NCBI RefSeq assembly: GCF_021325795.1
Contig: NZ_JAHPZX010000002.1
Coordinates: forward strand, 868,001 to 932,000
Length of the DNA: 64,000 nucleotides
Direction: 5' to 3'
Origin: Bordetella sp. LUAb4
GTDB lineage: Bacteria; Pseudomonadota; Gammaproteobacteria; Burkholderiales; Burkholderiaceae_B
In this document: piece by piece, positions 20,319 to 29,220 of the stretch
How positions within the stretch are numbered: the first letter of the stretch is position 1
How the letters are laid out: each line of letters begins with the position of its first letter
Translations under genes and position numbers: made by a program
The notes under the pieces: model-generated
Told to the model about the DNA's origin: nothing
The model's database searches: none
What the model saw: only the letters and a program-made list of their open reading frames with translations

Positions 20319-21113
20319 CTACCCCAGCAGCAGCGCGTCGTCGGACAGCTTCTCGCCGCGCACCTGCTCGAACATGGCCAGCAGATCGCGCACCTGCAGG
20401 CCCTTGCGCTGCTCGCCCGCCACGTCCAGCACCACGCGCCCCTCGTGCAGCATCACCGTGCGGTCACCTACTTCCAGCGCCTGGCGCATGCTGTGGGTCA
20501 CCATCATGGTGGTCAGTTCGTGTTCAGCCACGATGCGCGCCGTCAGTTCCAGCACGAATTGCGCCGTGCGCGGGTCCAGCGCGGCGGTGTGTTCGTCCAG
20601 CAGCAGGATGCGCGACGGCTGCAAGGCCGCCATCAGCAGGCTCACCGCCTGGCGCTGCCCGCCCGACAACAGACCGATGCGGTCACCCAGGCGGTTTTCC
20701 AGCCCCAGGCCCAGGCTGGCCAGGCGCTCGGCAAAGCGCGCCCGCAAGCCGTCGTTCAGCGCCCGCCCCAAGCCGCGGCGCACCCCGCGCGACTGCGCCA
20801 GCGCCATGTTTTCCTCGATGGTGAGGTCTTCGCAGGTACCCGCCAGCGGATCCTGGAACACCCGCGCCACCCGTTGCGCCCGGGCCCAGGAAGGCAGGCG
20901 CGACACGTCGATGCCGTCGATGTCGATGCGGCCGCTATCGATGGCGATATCGCCCGCCACCGTATTGAGGAACGTCGACTTGCCGGCGCCGTTCGAACCG
21001 ATCACGGTGACGAATTGGCCGCTGGGGATGTCCAGCGACAGGCCGCGCAAGGCGCGTGTTTCCACCGGCGAACCGGCGTTGAAGGTCACTTCCAGATTTT
21101 CCGCGCGCAACAT
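20319..21113 (-). CDS. ABC transporter ATP-binding protein, TrpZ-like
   Basis: This ATPase energises the neighbouring permease. Walker A is GSNGAGKS (about residue 40), the signature is LLSGGQRQA, Walker B is ILLLDEHTAALD, and the switch His is in VTHSMRQAL. ATG 21113 directly follows the permease stop (21115) and begins MLRAENLEV; an in-frame ATG further upstream lies inside the permease gene and is not favoured. At 264 residues it is normal for the TrpXYZ-type operon, whose ATPase is transcribed last. Confidence 0.93.
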   Translation of the reverse strand: MLRAENLEVTFNAGSPVETRALRGLSLDIPSGQFVTVIGSNGAGKSTFLNTVAGDIAIDSGRIDIDGIDVSRLPSWARAQRVARVFQDPLAGTCEDLTIEENMALAQSRGVRRGLGRALNDGLRARFAERLASLGLGLENRLGDRIGLLSGGQRQAVSLLMAALQPSRILLLDEHTAALDPRTAQFVLELTARIVAEHELTTMMVTHSMRQALEVGDRTVMLHEGRVVLDVAGEQRKGLQVRDLLAMFEQVRGEKLSDDALLLG

Positions 21114-21114
21114 G

Positions 21115-22002
21115 TCAGTTCCTCTTGCCGCCGCGGCGTCGTCTGAGCCTGGGCAGGACCAGGGCAAAAGTCACCAGCACGGCCGTGACCAGGTTGAGAT
21201 CCTGCGCCTGCAGGCCGATGAAATCGGTATTCAACGCCAGGGCGATGAAGAAACGGTAGATCATGGCGCCCAGGATCACCGCCAGCGTAGCCAGCGCCAG
21301 CCGGCGCGACGGCAGAATGCTTTCACCGACGATGACCGCGGCCAGGCCGATGACGATGGTGCCCAGACCCATGGAAATATCCGCGCCGCCCTGCGCCTGC
21401 GCGAACAGCGCGCCGGCCAGGGCCACCAGGGCGTTGGACAGGGCCATGCCGCCCATGACCAGGCAACCGGTGTTCACGCCCTGGGCCCGTGCCATGCGGG
21501 GATTGGCGCCGCTGGCACGCAAGGCCAGGCCGGTACGGGTGCCCAGGAACCAGTCGAGCAGGCCTTTGCACACCACCACCACGATCAGCAGCAGCAACGG
21601 CCGCATCAGGTAATCGCTGATGCCCGCCGGCTGCAACAGCGTGAATACGGTGGGATCGGTGATCAGAGGCACATTGGGCCGGCCCATGATGCGCAGATTG
21701 ATCGAGTACAGCCCTATCATCACCAGGATGCTGGCCAGCAACTCCATGATGCGCAGCCGCACGTGCAGCCAGGCGGTCAGCAGTCCCGCCAGGGCCCCCG
21801 CCAGGACGGCCGCGCCGGTCGCCAGGAAAGGATTGCAGCCCGCGGAGATCAAGGTCGCCGCCACCGCGGCGCCCAAGGGAAAACTACCGTCGACCGTCAG
21901 GTCGGGAAAGCGCAGCAGGCGGAAGGAGATCATCACGCCCAACGCCACCAGGCCGAAGATCAAGCCGATCTCCAGCGCCCCCATGAAAGAAAACAAGGAC
22001 AT
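21115..22002 (-). CDS. ABC transporter permease, TrpY-like
   Basis: The 295-residue protein has about eight to ten hydrophobic helices (LEIGLIFGLVALGVMISF, LALATLAVILGAMIYRFFI). It has the branched-chain-type permease pattern found beside ABC_sub_bind receptors (KGLLDWFLGTRTGLALRASG). It would form the inner-membrane channel. The receptor gene ends 14 bp upstream and the ATPase starts directly downstream. Similar sets are annotated for tryptophan/tyrosine, but the substrate here is not established. Confidence 0.93.
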   Translation of the reverse strand: MSLFSFMGALEIGLIFGLVALGVMISFRLLRFPDLTVDGSFPLGAAVAATLISAGCNPFLATGAAVLAGALAGLLTAWLHVRLRIMELLASILVMIGLYSINLRIMGRPNVPLITDPTVFTLLQPAGISDYLMRPLLLLIVVVVCKGLLDWFLGTRTGLALRASGANPRMARAQGVNTGCLVMGGMALSNALVALAGALFAQAQGGADISMGLGTIVIGLAAVIVGESILPSRRLALATLAVILGAMIYRFFIALALNTDFIGLQAQDLNLVTAVLVTFALVLPRLRRRRGGKRN

Positions 22003-22016
22003 TTGCTAGCGTCGCC

Positions 22017-23105
22017 TCAAGGGATGACCTGGGCGGCCGATTTCAGCATCGCATCGGACAGCGTGACGCCCTGCTTCTGCGCCGCCGACGAGTTGACGTA
22101 AAGCGCCAGCTTGCCCGCGGTCTCCGGTGCGATGGCGCCCGGCTTGTCCCCTTTCAGGATACGCACCACCATGCGGCCGGCCTGCACGCCCATGTCGTGG
22201 TAGTTCACGCCCAGCGCGGCCACGGCGCCCCGCTTGACGCTATCGGTATCGGAAGCGATCAAGGGAATCTTGGCGTCGTTGCTGACCTTGGCCAGCGCTT
22301 CGAAAGCGGCCACGACATTGTTGTCGGTATTGGCGTAGATCACGTCGGCCTTGCCGATCAGGCTGCGCGCGGCCGAGCCGACGTCCACCGTGCGCGGCGC
22401 AGCGGCTTCGATCAGGCTCATGCCGGATTTCGGCAGCACGTCCTGCATCTGCTTGACCACCACCACCGAATTCGCCTCGCCGGGGTTGTAGACCATGCCG
22501 ATGCGCTTGGCCGTGGGCACCAGCTTCTTGATCAGTTCGATCTGGCGGTCCAGCGGCAAGGCATCGCTGACGCCGGTCACGTTGGTGTCCGAGCCCTGCT
22601 GCGTCGAGGGCACCAGTTGCGCCGCCACCGGATCGGTCACCGCCGCATAGACCAGCGGTACTTCCTTGGAGGCGGCCGCCACGGCCTGCGCCGCGGGGGT
22701 CGAGATGGCGACGATGGCATCGGGCCGGTCGCCGACGAATTTGCGGGCAATCTGCGCCGCCGTGGCGTTATTGCCTTGCGCGCTCTGGAATTGCCACTTC
22801 AGGTTCTTGGCGGGATCGTAGCCGGCGGCCTTCAAGGCATCGCGCACGCCGTCGCGCACCGCATCCAGCGCCGGGTGGTCGACGATGGCGATCACCGCCA
22901 CGGATTTCGGCGCGGGCCCAGCGGCCCAGGCCGACGGCGCGGCCATCACGGCGGCTTGGGTCAGCAGGCCAAGCAGGGCGGCGCGCAATAAGCGTGACCC
23001 CCGCAACCCGGGCGACGCGGGGCCTGCACCCAAGGCGTGCCGCTCCAGGGCGTCAACCGTGGCCGCGCGGGCGGCCATGCCGGCCGGACGGAATGCTTTC
23101 ACCAT
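22017..23105 (-). CDS. ABC transporter substrate-binding protein, ABC_sub_bind (TrpX-like)
   Basis: This periplasmic receptor is the first gene of the three-gene ABC operon. The mature fold begins at VAVIAIVDHPALDAVRDGV, and VSDALPLDRQIELIKKLVP and GMVYNPGEANS are typical of the family. ATG 23105 (MVKAFRP) is chosen because AAGGATT lies about 9-11 nt upstream; it gives a long N-terminus (about 42 residues) before the hydrophobic signal core LLRAALLGLLTQAAVM. The open frame further upstream to 23462 has no family similarity and is treated as non-coding. Ligand unknown; aromatic amino acids are the usual guess. Confidence 0.92.
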   Translation of the reverse strand: MVKAFRPAGMAARAATVDALERHALGAGPASPGLRGSRLLRAALLGLLTQAAVMAAPSAWAAGPAPKSVAVIAIVDHPALDAVRDGVRDALKAAGYDPAKNLKWQFQSAQGNNATAAQIARKFVGDRPDAIVAISTPAAQAVAAASKEVPLVYAAVTDPVAAQLVPSTQQGSDTNVTGVSDALPLDRQIELIKKLVPTAKRIGMVYNPGEANSVVVVKQMQDVLPKSGMSLIEAAAPRTVDVGSAARSLIGKADVIYANTDNNVVAAFEALAKVSNDAKIPLIASDTDSVKRGAVAALGVNYHDMGVQAGRMVVRILKGDKPGAIAPETAGKLALYVNSSAAQKQGVTLSDAMLKSAAQVIP

Positions 23106-23514
23106 AATTTGGCAATCCTTTTGATTGATATCTGTTTCGGGTATCTCGTGAATACCGTACGCGGGGCGTGCCGGGCGCGGTCGCCCTGTGCCGCTGCCTG
23201 TCGCCCGGTCGCTGCCTCGGGCAAACGAAGAATACAGCGCGCCAGCGATCGCCTGCCGCAGCGCATAGTCTAACGGACGGCGTGGCGGAGCCGGGGGCGG
23301 ATGGGCGCGGGAAATCCCTGAGGCTGGAAAGCGTCCACGGGGCGCGCGGGAGATTACGCTTATTGATCGATATACTCGTTCAAGGCTGTATGAAAAGGAG
23401 TACGTAGCAGTGCCAGCGGTAGCCGGGTAGCCGTTCGGGCTTAGCCCGCGCATTAGACTCAACCATCATAAAAAGAACATCAAACCGATGTCGCAAACTT
23501 TGTAGAGAGACACG
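23106..23514. promoter_or_regulatory. Divergent region between ABC operon and aldo/keto reductase
   Basis: 409 bp without a supported gene. It should contain the promoters of the leftward ABC operon and the rightward reductase. GAGAGACACG precedes the reductase ATG. I see no strong inverted repeat, no terminator and no riboswitch-like structure in it. Confidence 0.3.
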
Positions 23515-24471
23515 ATGCAACTACGCCAATTGGGCCGTTCCGGCCTTACCGTCCCTCCCCTGGCCTTCGGTGGCAATGTGTTCGGCTGGACTGTCGGCGA
23601 GGCCGACGCGTTTTCCTTGCTGGACGCCATGGTTGATGCCGGTTTGAACTTCATAGACACGGCCGATGTGTATTCGCGCTGGGCGCCAGGCAATCGCGGC
23701 GGCGAATCGGAAGTCATCATCGGCAAATGGCTGGCCAAGAGTGGCAAGCGCGACAAGGTGGTCATCGCCACCAAGGTCGGCATGGAGATGGGCCCCAAGG
23801 CGCAAGGCCTGTCGCCCGCCTATATCGCGCGTGCCGTGGAAGATTCGCTGGCGCGTCTGCAGACCGACTACATCGATCTTTACCAGTCGCATAAGGATGA
23901 CCCGGATACGCCGCTGACCGATACGCTGGCTGCCTATGGCAAGCTGCGTGAGCAGGGCAAGGTGCGGGCCATCGGGGCGTCCAATTACACGGCGCAGCGC
24001 TTGTCGGAAGCCTTGATCTTCAGCGAACGCAACGGCCTGCCGCGCTACGAGACCATCCAGCCCGAATACAACCTGTATGCGCGCGAGCCTTATGAAAGCG
24101 GCCTGCAGGCGGTGGCCGTGGCGCAGGGTTTGGGCACCATCAACTATTACGCGCTGGCCAGCGGTTTCCTGTCGGGCAAGTATCGTTCGGCGGCCGATGC
24201 CACCAAGAGCGTGCGGGGGCGCAAGATCGTCGACACCTATCTGAACGAGCGTGGGCGCCGGATTCTGGCTGCGCTGGACGAGGCGGTGGAGGCGACGGGT
24301 GCCACGCACACGCAGGTGGCGCTGGCCTGGACCATGGCGCAACCTGGCGTCGTGTCGCCGATCGCCAGTGCGACGTCGCTGGAGCAGTTGGATGATCTGG
24401 TGGCGGCGACGCGGTTGACCTTGCCGGGGGAGGTTGTCCATAAGCTGGATCAGGCCAGCGCGTGGCGGTAA
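23515..24471 (+). CDS. Aldo/keto reductase
   Basis: This is a cytoplasmic NADPH-dependent oxidoreductase with a TIM-barrel fold. The catalytic tetrad is visible: Asp and Tyr in NFIDTADVYSRW (about residues 45-55), Lys in IATKVGM, and His in YQSHKDDPDT. The C-terminal cofactor-binding pattern is in SPIASATSLEQLDDL. The 318-residue length and N-terminus MQLRQLGRSGL place it with YajO/YghZ-like stand-alone members rather than potassium-channel beta subunits. It is monocistronic, and a cluster of GC-rich repeats begins about 25 bp after the stop. Substrate unknown. Confidence 0.94.
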   Translation: MQLRQLGRSGLTVPPLAFGGNVFGWTVGEADAFSLLDAMVDAGLNFIDTADVYSRWAPGNRGGESEVIIGKWLAKSGKRDKVVIATKVGMEMGPKAQGLSPAYIARAVEDSLARLQTDYIDLYQSHKDDPDTPLTDTLAAYGKLREQGKVRAIGASNYTAQRLSEALIFSERNGLPRYETIQPEYNLYAREPYESGLQAVAVAQGLGTINYYALASGFLSGKYRSAADATKSVRGRKIVDTYLNERGRRILAALDEAVEATGATHTQVALAWTMAQPGVVSPIASATSLEQLDDLVAATRLTLPGEVVHKLDQASAWR

Positions 24472-24493
24472 GTCCGGGCATTCGCCCGTCTTA

Positions 24494-24935
24494 GAAAGGT
24501 ATTTTTAAAGATATTTTTTGTAGGTGGGGGGGTAAACCCCCACCGCCCCCTTCGTCGGGCTAGCGCCCCCGTGGCAGCGGCATTTGCTGTCAGCGAAGCG
24601 TGCTTTTTATTGTGGGGTGCCCCCCACTGCCCCGCGTCTTGGGCTAACGCCCCGTGGCCGCCGTATTTGCCGCCGGCAAAGCGTGCTTGAAAGGTATTTT
24701 GAATGTAGGGGGTAAACCCCCACCGCCCCCTTCGTCGGGCTAGCGCCCCATGGCGGCGGCATTTGCTCTCGGCAAATACGGCAGCCATGGGGCGTTAGCC
24801 CAAAAAGAGGGGCGGTTTGGGGGCACACCCCACAAAAAACACGCTTCGCCAGCAGCAAATACGCAGGCCATAGGGGCGCTAGCCCAAGACGCGGGGCCGT
24901 GGGGGGCACCCCACAAAAAAACCCACTTCCCCCAC
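24494..24935. repeat. Cluster of five GC-rich ~80-110-bp repeat units, three direct and two inverted
   Basis: Units share the string GGGCTAGCGCCCC or GGGCTAACGCCCC, then TGGC, a GCATTTGC or GTATTTGC box and GCGTGCTT. The other end is TGTGGGGTGCCCCCCAC, or in two units GTAGGGGGTAAACCCCCACC. Approximate units: A 24494-24606, B 24611-24688, C 24689-24779 (all one way), D 24770-24835 and E 24836-24920 (inverted). C and D meet head to head around 24760-24780. Each unit could fold into a strong stem. Both strands are open, but the translations are merely the repeat. It looks like a dispersed intergenic repeat family. Confidence 0.85.
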
Positions 24936-24956
24936 CGCGACTACGGCCGCCTGCGC

Positions 24957-25682
24957 CTATTTCCCCATTGCCGCGCGATGCGCTTGCGCCATTTCCGCCA
25001 TGCTTTTGAAATGGAAATCGACGTGCGGCGTGTGGGCCACGGGCACGGTGGCACCCCAGCCCTCCTGATCGTGGCGGCGGTCTATCCACGCGGAGGCCAG
25101 GCCGAAGGCATTGGCGGATGCGTGGTCGTGGAACAGGCTCTGCGCGGTATGCAAGATGTCAGCCTTCTCGAAGCCGAAATCCGCCCGCAGATGCGCGAGC
25201 ATGTAATCGAAATTGCGGCGGCTGGGCTTGTAGGCGCCAATGTCCTGAGCCGAGTAGATCGCATCGAACTCCACCTTCAGCCGTTGATTGCTGCTGCGGA
25301 AGGAAATGCGATCGACGTTCGACAGGATGACCAGCTTGTAGTGCTGCTTCAAATACGCCAGGGCTTCGACGGAATCCGGAAACTCGGGCCAATCCGGTAT
25401 CGATGCGCCGAAGATATTGGCCTCGGCATGGGTCACCGGCATGGCCCACTCGTTCGCCAGCCGCTTGTACACCATCGACAACAGCTGCGAATACGGCATG
25501 TCCGGCGTCCGCTCCTGTTGATCAGACTCGTGACGCGCGAAGATTTCCAGCGCCTGGTCCTTGGTCAGCTTGCCTTCGTGCCTGGCCAACAGCGGCTGCA
25601 GGCCATTGTGGATGCCGGTTTCCCAATCGATCAGGGTGCCGTAGCAGTCGAAGGTCAATACTTTGAAATCGGTCAGTTTCAT
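24957..25682 (-). CDS. HAD hydrolase, haloacid dehalogenase type II-like (copy 1)
   Basis: Residues LTFDCYGTLIDWETG (from about 8) contain the nucleophile Asp and the DxYGT pattern of L-2-haloacid dehalogenase-type HADs. VILSNVDR supplies the second motif, AYKPSRRNF the conserved Lys, and a third acidic motif lies near HDHASANAFG. ATG 25682 is preceded by AAAGGAG at 6 nt; an in-frame ATG 42 nt upstream is less likely. It is the last gene of a leftward catabolic set and a paralogue of the HAD at 27179-27916, with the PucR gene between them. True dehalogenation is unproven; many such proteins are general phosphatases. Confidence 0.88.
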   Translation of the reverse strand: MKLTDFKVLTFDCYGTLIDWETGIHNGLQPLLARHEGKLTKDQALEIFARHESDQQERTPDMPYSQLLSMVYKRLANEWAMPVTHAEANIFGASIPDWPEFPDSVEALAYLKQHYKLVILSNVDRISFRSSNQRLKVEFDAIYSAQDIGAYKPSRRNFDYMLAHLRADFGFEKADILHTAQSLFHDHASANAFGLASAWIDRRHDQEGWGATVPVAHTPHVDFHFKSMAEMAQAHRAAMGK

Positions 25683-25874
25683 GCGGGCTCCTTTGGCCGG
25701 ATGATCATGGCGCGTCGCGGCCACGCCGCGGCACTGCGACGCTGCGGGAAAGTGCTTTGGACAGACACAAGAATAGGCCGCGATGGCCTGGGACAGCTAT
25801 GGCGGATTCATAGGAATTCCGCGCGGAGCAGCCCTGCTTTATGTAGGAAGACCCCCGACCGACTGCTATCCCCC

Positions 25875-27182
25875 CTACCTACCGCCGTCTCCCTGCTCCG
25901 TCAGGCGCATCAAGGCCACCGCCACCTGAAGTTCGAACCTGATCGCCTGATCTTCCAGCGAAACCCCGATGAGCGCCCCGATCCGCTCCAACCGATAACG
26001 CAGCGTACTGATATGCACACCCAGGCGCCGACTGGAGACCGCCAGTTGAAAGCCCTCCTGGCACAGCACTTCCAGCGTCTCCAGCAAAGCCTCGGACTTC
26101 TCCCCACGCAGGGGACCCAGACGCTTTTCGATCAGCATCGTCCGCGCCGCCGCATCGCCCAGCAAGGCCTGCGGGAACAGAACTTCGTCGAAGTGATGGA
26201 TACGGCCAGGCTTGAGTACGGGCACCAGCGATTGCACATCAGCGCCGCCCGCCGCCATCCCCTGCGCGCCCTGCCGCGACCGGCTGACCGCCAGCGCCGC
26301 GCCCTTGCCGCCCAGGGCTTTCCACAGGGGTACGGGATCATGCCCCTCGCCCAGCAGGAAGATGATCTGATTGAGCGATACGAACAGCAGCGCCGGTTGC
26401 CGGATCTCGCCCAGGTATTGGCGCAGCCGCTGCACCAGCCGTTCCTGGCGCAACAGCCCCGCACGGGACAGCGGCAAAGGTTCATCCAACAGGATCAGGC
26501 ACACGCAATAGGTGCCCTCCGGATCCCAGCCATTGATCGCCGCGCGCTGGCGCAGCGCCGGCGTGTCGTCGAAACGCCCTTCCAGCAGCGAGCCGACGAA
26601 GGCATAGCCCAGGCGCTCCTCCTGGCCATGCAAGGCCCGTTGATGGGAGATATGCAGGGCGGCGATGAGCACCGCGTGCTCCATCGCCAGCGCGTCCAGC
26701 TCGGTCAGCGGCACATCGCCTTCGTCCAGCCAGAGAATGGCGACCAGGCCGCCCGCGATGCGCACCGGGCAACCCAGCCGGTGGCCGGCTTGACCGCCGT
26801 CGCCGCTATTGCCGCTATTGCCGCTATCGTCGCTATCGCCGCCAAGACCACCTTGACCGCTCATGTTGGTAGCTTCAATCTCTTTCCCGACGCTGGGGAT
26901 AGGCTCGATGGCGACCGGCGCGACGCTGTCCTGAATGCGCTTGAGTCCCCCCGTCTTGTGCAGGGCGACGATATAGCTTCGTTCGCGTGCTCGATCGTCG
27001 GCCGACTCATGGCTGCCACCCAGCAAGCCCCCTTCCTGGTCGACAAAAGTGACCTTGCGTCCCAGCAAGGAAGCCAGCGAACCGGCAAGATCGGCCAGGC
27101 TATGTGCCGTCACCGCCGCATTCGTCAGGGCGATACGGATATCCTTGAGCCGCGTAAGCGACGCCCCCTCTCCGCTCGTCAT
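25875..27182 (-). CDS. PucR/CdaR-type transcriptional regulator
   Basis: The 435-residue protein ends in the PucR-type helix-turn-helix (LAVSSRRLGVHISTLRYRLE, residues about 375-395), which typically controls purine, sugar-acid or amino-acid use. The N-terminal half is an effector-sensing region. A low-complexity linker of Gly/Asp/Ser/Asn repeats (GDSDDSGNSGNSGDGG, about 115-130) is encoded by short tandem CCGCTATTG-type repeats at 26802-26845. Its start overlaps the stop of the upstream HAD gene by ATGA (27179-27182), so it is translated with the catabolic set and may regulate it. Confidence 0.88.
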   Translation of the reverse strand: MTSGEGASLTRLKDIRIALTNAAVTAHSLADLAGSLASLLGRKVTFVDQEGGLLGGSHESADDRARERSYIVALHKTGGLKRIQDSVAPVAIEPIPSVGKEIEATNMSGQGGLGGDSDDSGNSGNSGDGGQAGHRLGCPVRIAGGLVAILWLDEGDVPLTELDALAMEHAVLIAALHISHQRALHGQEERLGYAFVGSLLEGRFDDTPALRQRAAINGWDPEGTYCVCLILLDEPLPLSRAGLLRQERLVQRLRQYLGEIRQPALLFVSLNQIIFLLGEGHDPVPLWKALGGKGAALAVSRSRQGAQGMAAGGADVQSLVPVLKPGRIHHFDEVLFPQALLGDAAARTMLIEKRLGPLRGEKSEALLETLEVLCQEGFQLAVSSRRLGVHISTLRYRLERIGALIGVSLEDQAIRFELQVAVALMRLTEQGDGGR

Positions 27183-27916
27183 GGCAGGCCCGCTTCCCCG
27201 CGCACGCCCACACCCAGCACGGCGTCCGCGAAAGACCGCATGTCGGGATACGTGAAATCGGGCTGCGCCACCGCCAACGGCGTGGCGCCAGGCCCTTGCT
27301 TGCCCTGCCGGCGGCGGATCCAGACGCTCGCCAGTCCCAATTGCCGGGCGGGCACGTGATCATGGAACAGGCTTTCGCCCACGTGCAGCACCTCTTCGCG
27401 CCTGACGCCCATCGACCCCAGCGCCAGGCGGAAGTTATTGAGCGAGGGCTTGTAGCTGCGGGCCTGCTCCGCCGTGATGATGTAGTCGAAGTCGATGCGC
27501 AACTGCCGGTTCGACAAAGCGAAATGCTCGTCGTCGCAGTTGGTGATCACCGCCAATTTGAAATGGCGCTGCAAGCGCAGCAAGGCGTCGCGCGAATCCT
27601 CGAAGGCAGGCCAGTCACCCACGGACTCGGCGAGCGCCCGCAACGCATCTTCATCCGGTTCGAATCCCAGATCGTGGGCAACGCGCTTGAGCGTCTCGAC
27701 CAGGACATCCCGATAGGGTAGATAGTCCCCTGCCCCCACTTCTGCCTCGTGCCGCGCGAACAGTTGTAGCGCCTCGCTTTCAGCGAGGCGCACGCCATGG
27801 GCGTCGAATACGCCCTGCAGCGCCAGATTGAGCCCGGATTCCCAATCGATCAAGGTGCCATACACGTCGAAAGTGAGTACCTTGACCCTACCCAGCAGCG
27901 CTTCCAACTTGTCCAT
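27179..27916 (-). CDS. HAD hydrolase, haloacid dehalogenase type II-like (copy 2)
   Basis: LTFDVYGTLIDWESG near the N-terminus (from about residue 14) carries the nucleophile Asp. VITNCDDEHF and SYKPSLNNF give the second motif and the Lys, and LHVGESLFHDHVPAR the final acidic motif. It is a clear paralogue of the HAD at 24957-25682, sharing the LIDWE and YKPS blocks. The 245-residue length is normal. It is coupled to the PucR gene by ATGA. In context it may act on a small organic acid, perhaps a halogenated or phosphorylated one; this is inference. Confidence 0.88.
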   Translation of the reverse strand: MDKLEALLGRVKVLTFDVYGTLIDWESGLNLALQGVFDAHGVRLAESEALQLFARHEAEVGAGDYLPYRDVLVETLKRVAHDLGFEPDEDALRALAESVGDWPAFEDSRDALLRLQRHFKLAVITNCDDEHFALSNRQLRIDFDYIITAEQARSYKPSLNNFRLALGSMGVRREEVLHVGESLFHDHVPARQLGLASVWIRRRQGKQGPGATPLAVAQPDFTYPDMRSFADAVLGVGVRGEAGLP

Positions 27917-28092
27917 CCCGCCATCCTTGTTCCGCCGCGGGCAGCGCCCGCGCTTGGACGCTATTTTTGCGCAAATCCGCGCAAGACGTGAGGAGGCCCG
28001 GATCGGTTGCTTGAATTCGTTGCCTGGGCCCGGCTTGGTGCAGCCCCCCTGTTTGCCTTGTCCCGGCCCGGTGCCCGGCTCCCCCCTTCACC

Positions 28093-29106
28093 TCATTCCG
28101 GCTTGATGCCTGCCTCCGTGACGACGCGCTTCCAGCGTGCGGCTTCCTCGGTGACCAGCTTGGCGTAGCCGGCGCTGTCGCGATAGGCGATGGCGGCGCC
28201 CTGCCCCTGCAACCGTTCCGCCAGCCCCGGATCCTGCAGCGCCTTGCTGGCCGCCGCATTCAGCGCCTGGATCACCGGCTCCGGCGTGCCCGCTGGCGCG
28301 TTCAGCCCCACCCACCCGAACACCGTGGCCTTGGGATAGCCCAATTCGGCGACCGTGGGCACATCGGGCAGCAGGCTGATGCGTTGCGGGCTGGTGACCG
28401 CCAGCGCGCGCAGCTTGCCGGCTTGCACTTGCGGCAGCGCCGCGGGCAAGGAAGGCGTAGCCACCTGCGCCTCGCCGCTGACCGCCGCCATCAAGGCGGG
28501 GCCGGCACCCTTGTAGGGAATGTGGGTCCATTTCAAGCCGGTTTCCAGCCGCAGCGCTTCACCCGCCAGCTGCAGGGGCGAACCGATCCCGCCCGAGCTG
28601 AAATCGATCTTGCCGGGCTGCTTTTCAGTCAACGCGATCAGCGCCTTGAGCGAATCGGCCGGCAGCGCGGGATTGACCACCAGCAGATGCGGCACGGTCA
28701 CGAACAGCGTGACGGCCCGCAGATCCTTGACGGGATCGACTGGCATGCTGGGATAAAGACTGGGCGCGGTGGCCACGCTGGCGTCGCCCACCAGCAGGGT
28801 GTAGCCATCCGGCGTGGCGCGCGCCACATAAGCCATGGCCGTCTGACCGCCCGCGCCGGCCTTGTTCTCGACGACGATGGACTGGCCCAGGATAGGTCCC
28901 ATGGCTTGCGCCAGATTGCGCGCGATCACGTCGGTGGTGCCGCCGGGCGGATAAGGCACGACCCAGGTGATGGCATGGTCAGGGTAGCCGGCGGCGTGGC
29001 TGGCCGGCGTGGCCAGGATCAGGCCCAACGTCAGGCCGAACGTGGCAAGCCGGCGGACACGGCGGGCCGCCGCCATGGCGCGCGAGAGAATAAGGTCGGT
29101 GTGCAT
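28093..29106 (-). CDS. Tripartite tricarboxylate transporter (Bug) receptor
   Basis: This is a periplasmic receptor for small carboxylates. The signal peptide spans about residues 10-38 (LATFGLTLGLILATPASHA), followed by the family start YPDHAITWVVPYPPGGTTD and the loop VENKAGAGGQTAM. The second-lobe motif is THIPYKGAGPALMAAVSG. GGAG is 8 nt before ATG 29106; an ATG 6 nt upstream is too close to it. No TctA/TctB membrane genes are nearby, so it is an orphan. It is one of two Bug genes in the same leftward catabolic set, so paralogous receptors may sense related ligands. Confidence 0.93.
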   Translation of the reverse strand: MHTDLILSRAMAAARRVRRLATFGLTLGLILATPASHAAGYPDHAITWVVPYPPGGTTDVIARNLAQAMGPILGQSIVVENKAGAGGQTAMAYVARATPDGYTLLVGDASVATAPSLYPSMPVDPVKDLRAVTLFVTVPHLLVVNPALPADSLKALIALTEKQPGKIDFSSGGIGSPLQLAGEALRLETGLKWTHIPYKGAGPALMAAVSGEAQVATPSLPAALPQVQAGKLRALAVTSPQRISLLPDVPTVAELGYPKATVFGWVGLNAPAGTPEPVIQALNAAASKALQDPGLAERLQGQGAAIAYRDSAGYAKLVTEEAARWKRVVTEAGIKPE

Positions 29107-29220
29107 ATACATGTCTCCGTTTCGGTGAAGACCGGCGCTGCGCCGGCCCCACGTTTTTTCTTTTCGACGACGACTCATGCGGGTGGCTTCAAAGCACAGT
29201 CGCCTACAGAAGCGCAAGCC

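Noticed and set aside
22017..23462. Upstream extension of the ABC receptor to 481 residues
   Set aside because: Residues before MVKAF have no signal or family similarity, and an AAGGATT ribosome site precedes ATG 23105.
24607..25089. Small ORFs within the repeat cluster (GALAQDAG-type translations)
   Set aside because: They are translations of the repeat units themselves and appear in several frames, so not separate genes.
24750..27359. Long rightward open frame of 869 codons opposite the HAD and PucR genes
   Set aside because: It is antisense to clear HAD/PucR genes and Arg/Gln/His-rich without any domain; GC-rich DNA often leaves such frames open.
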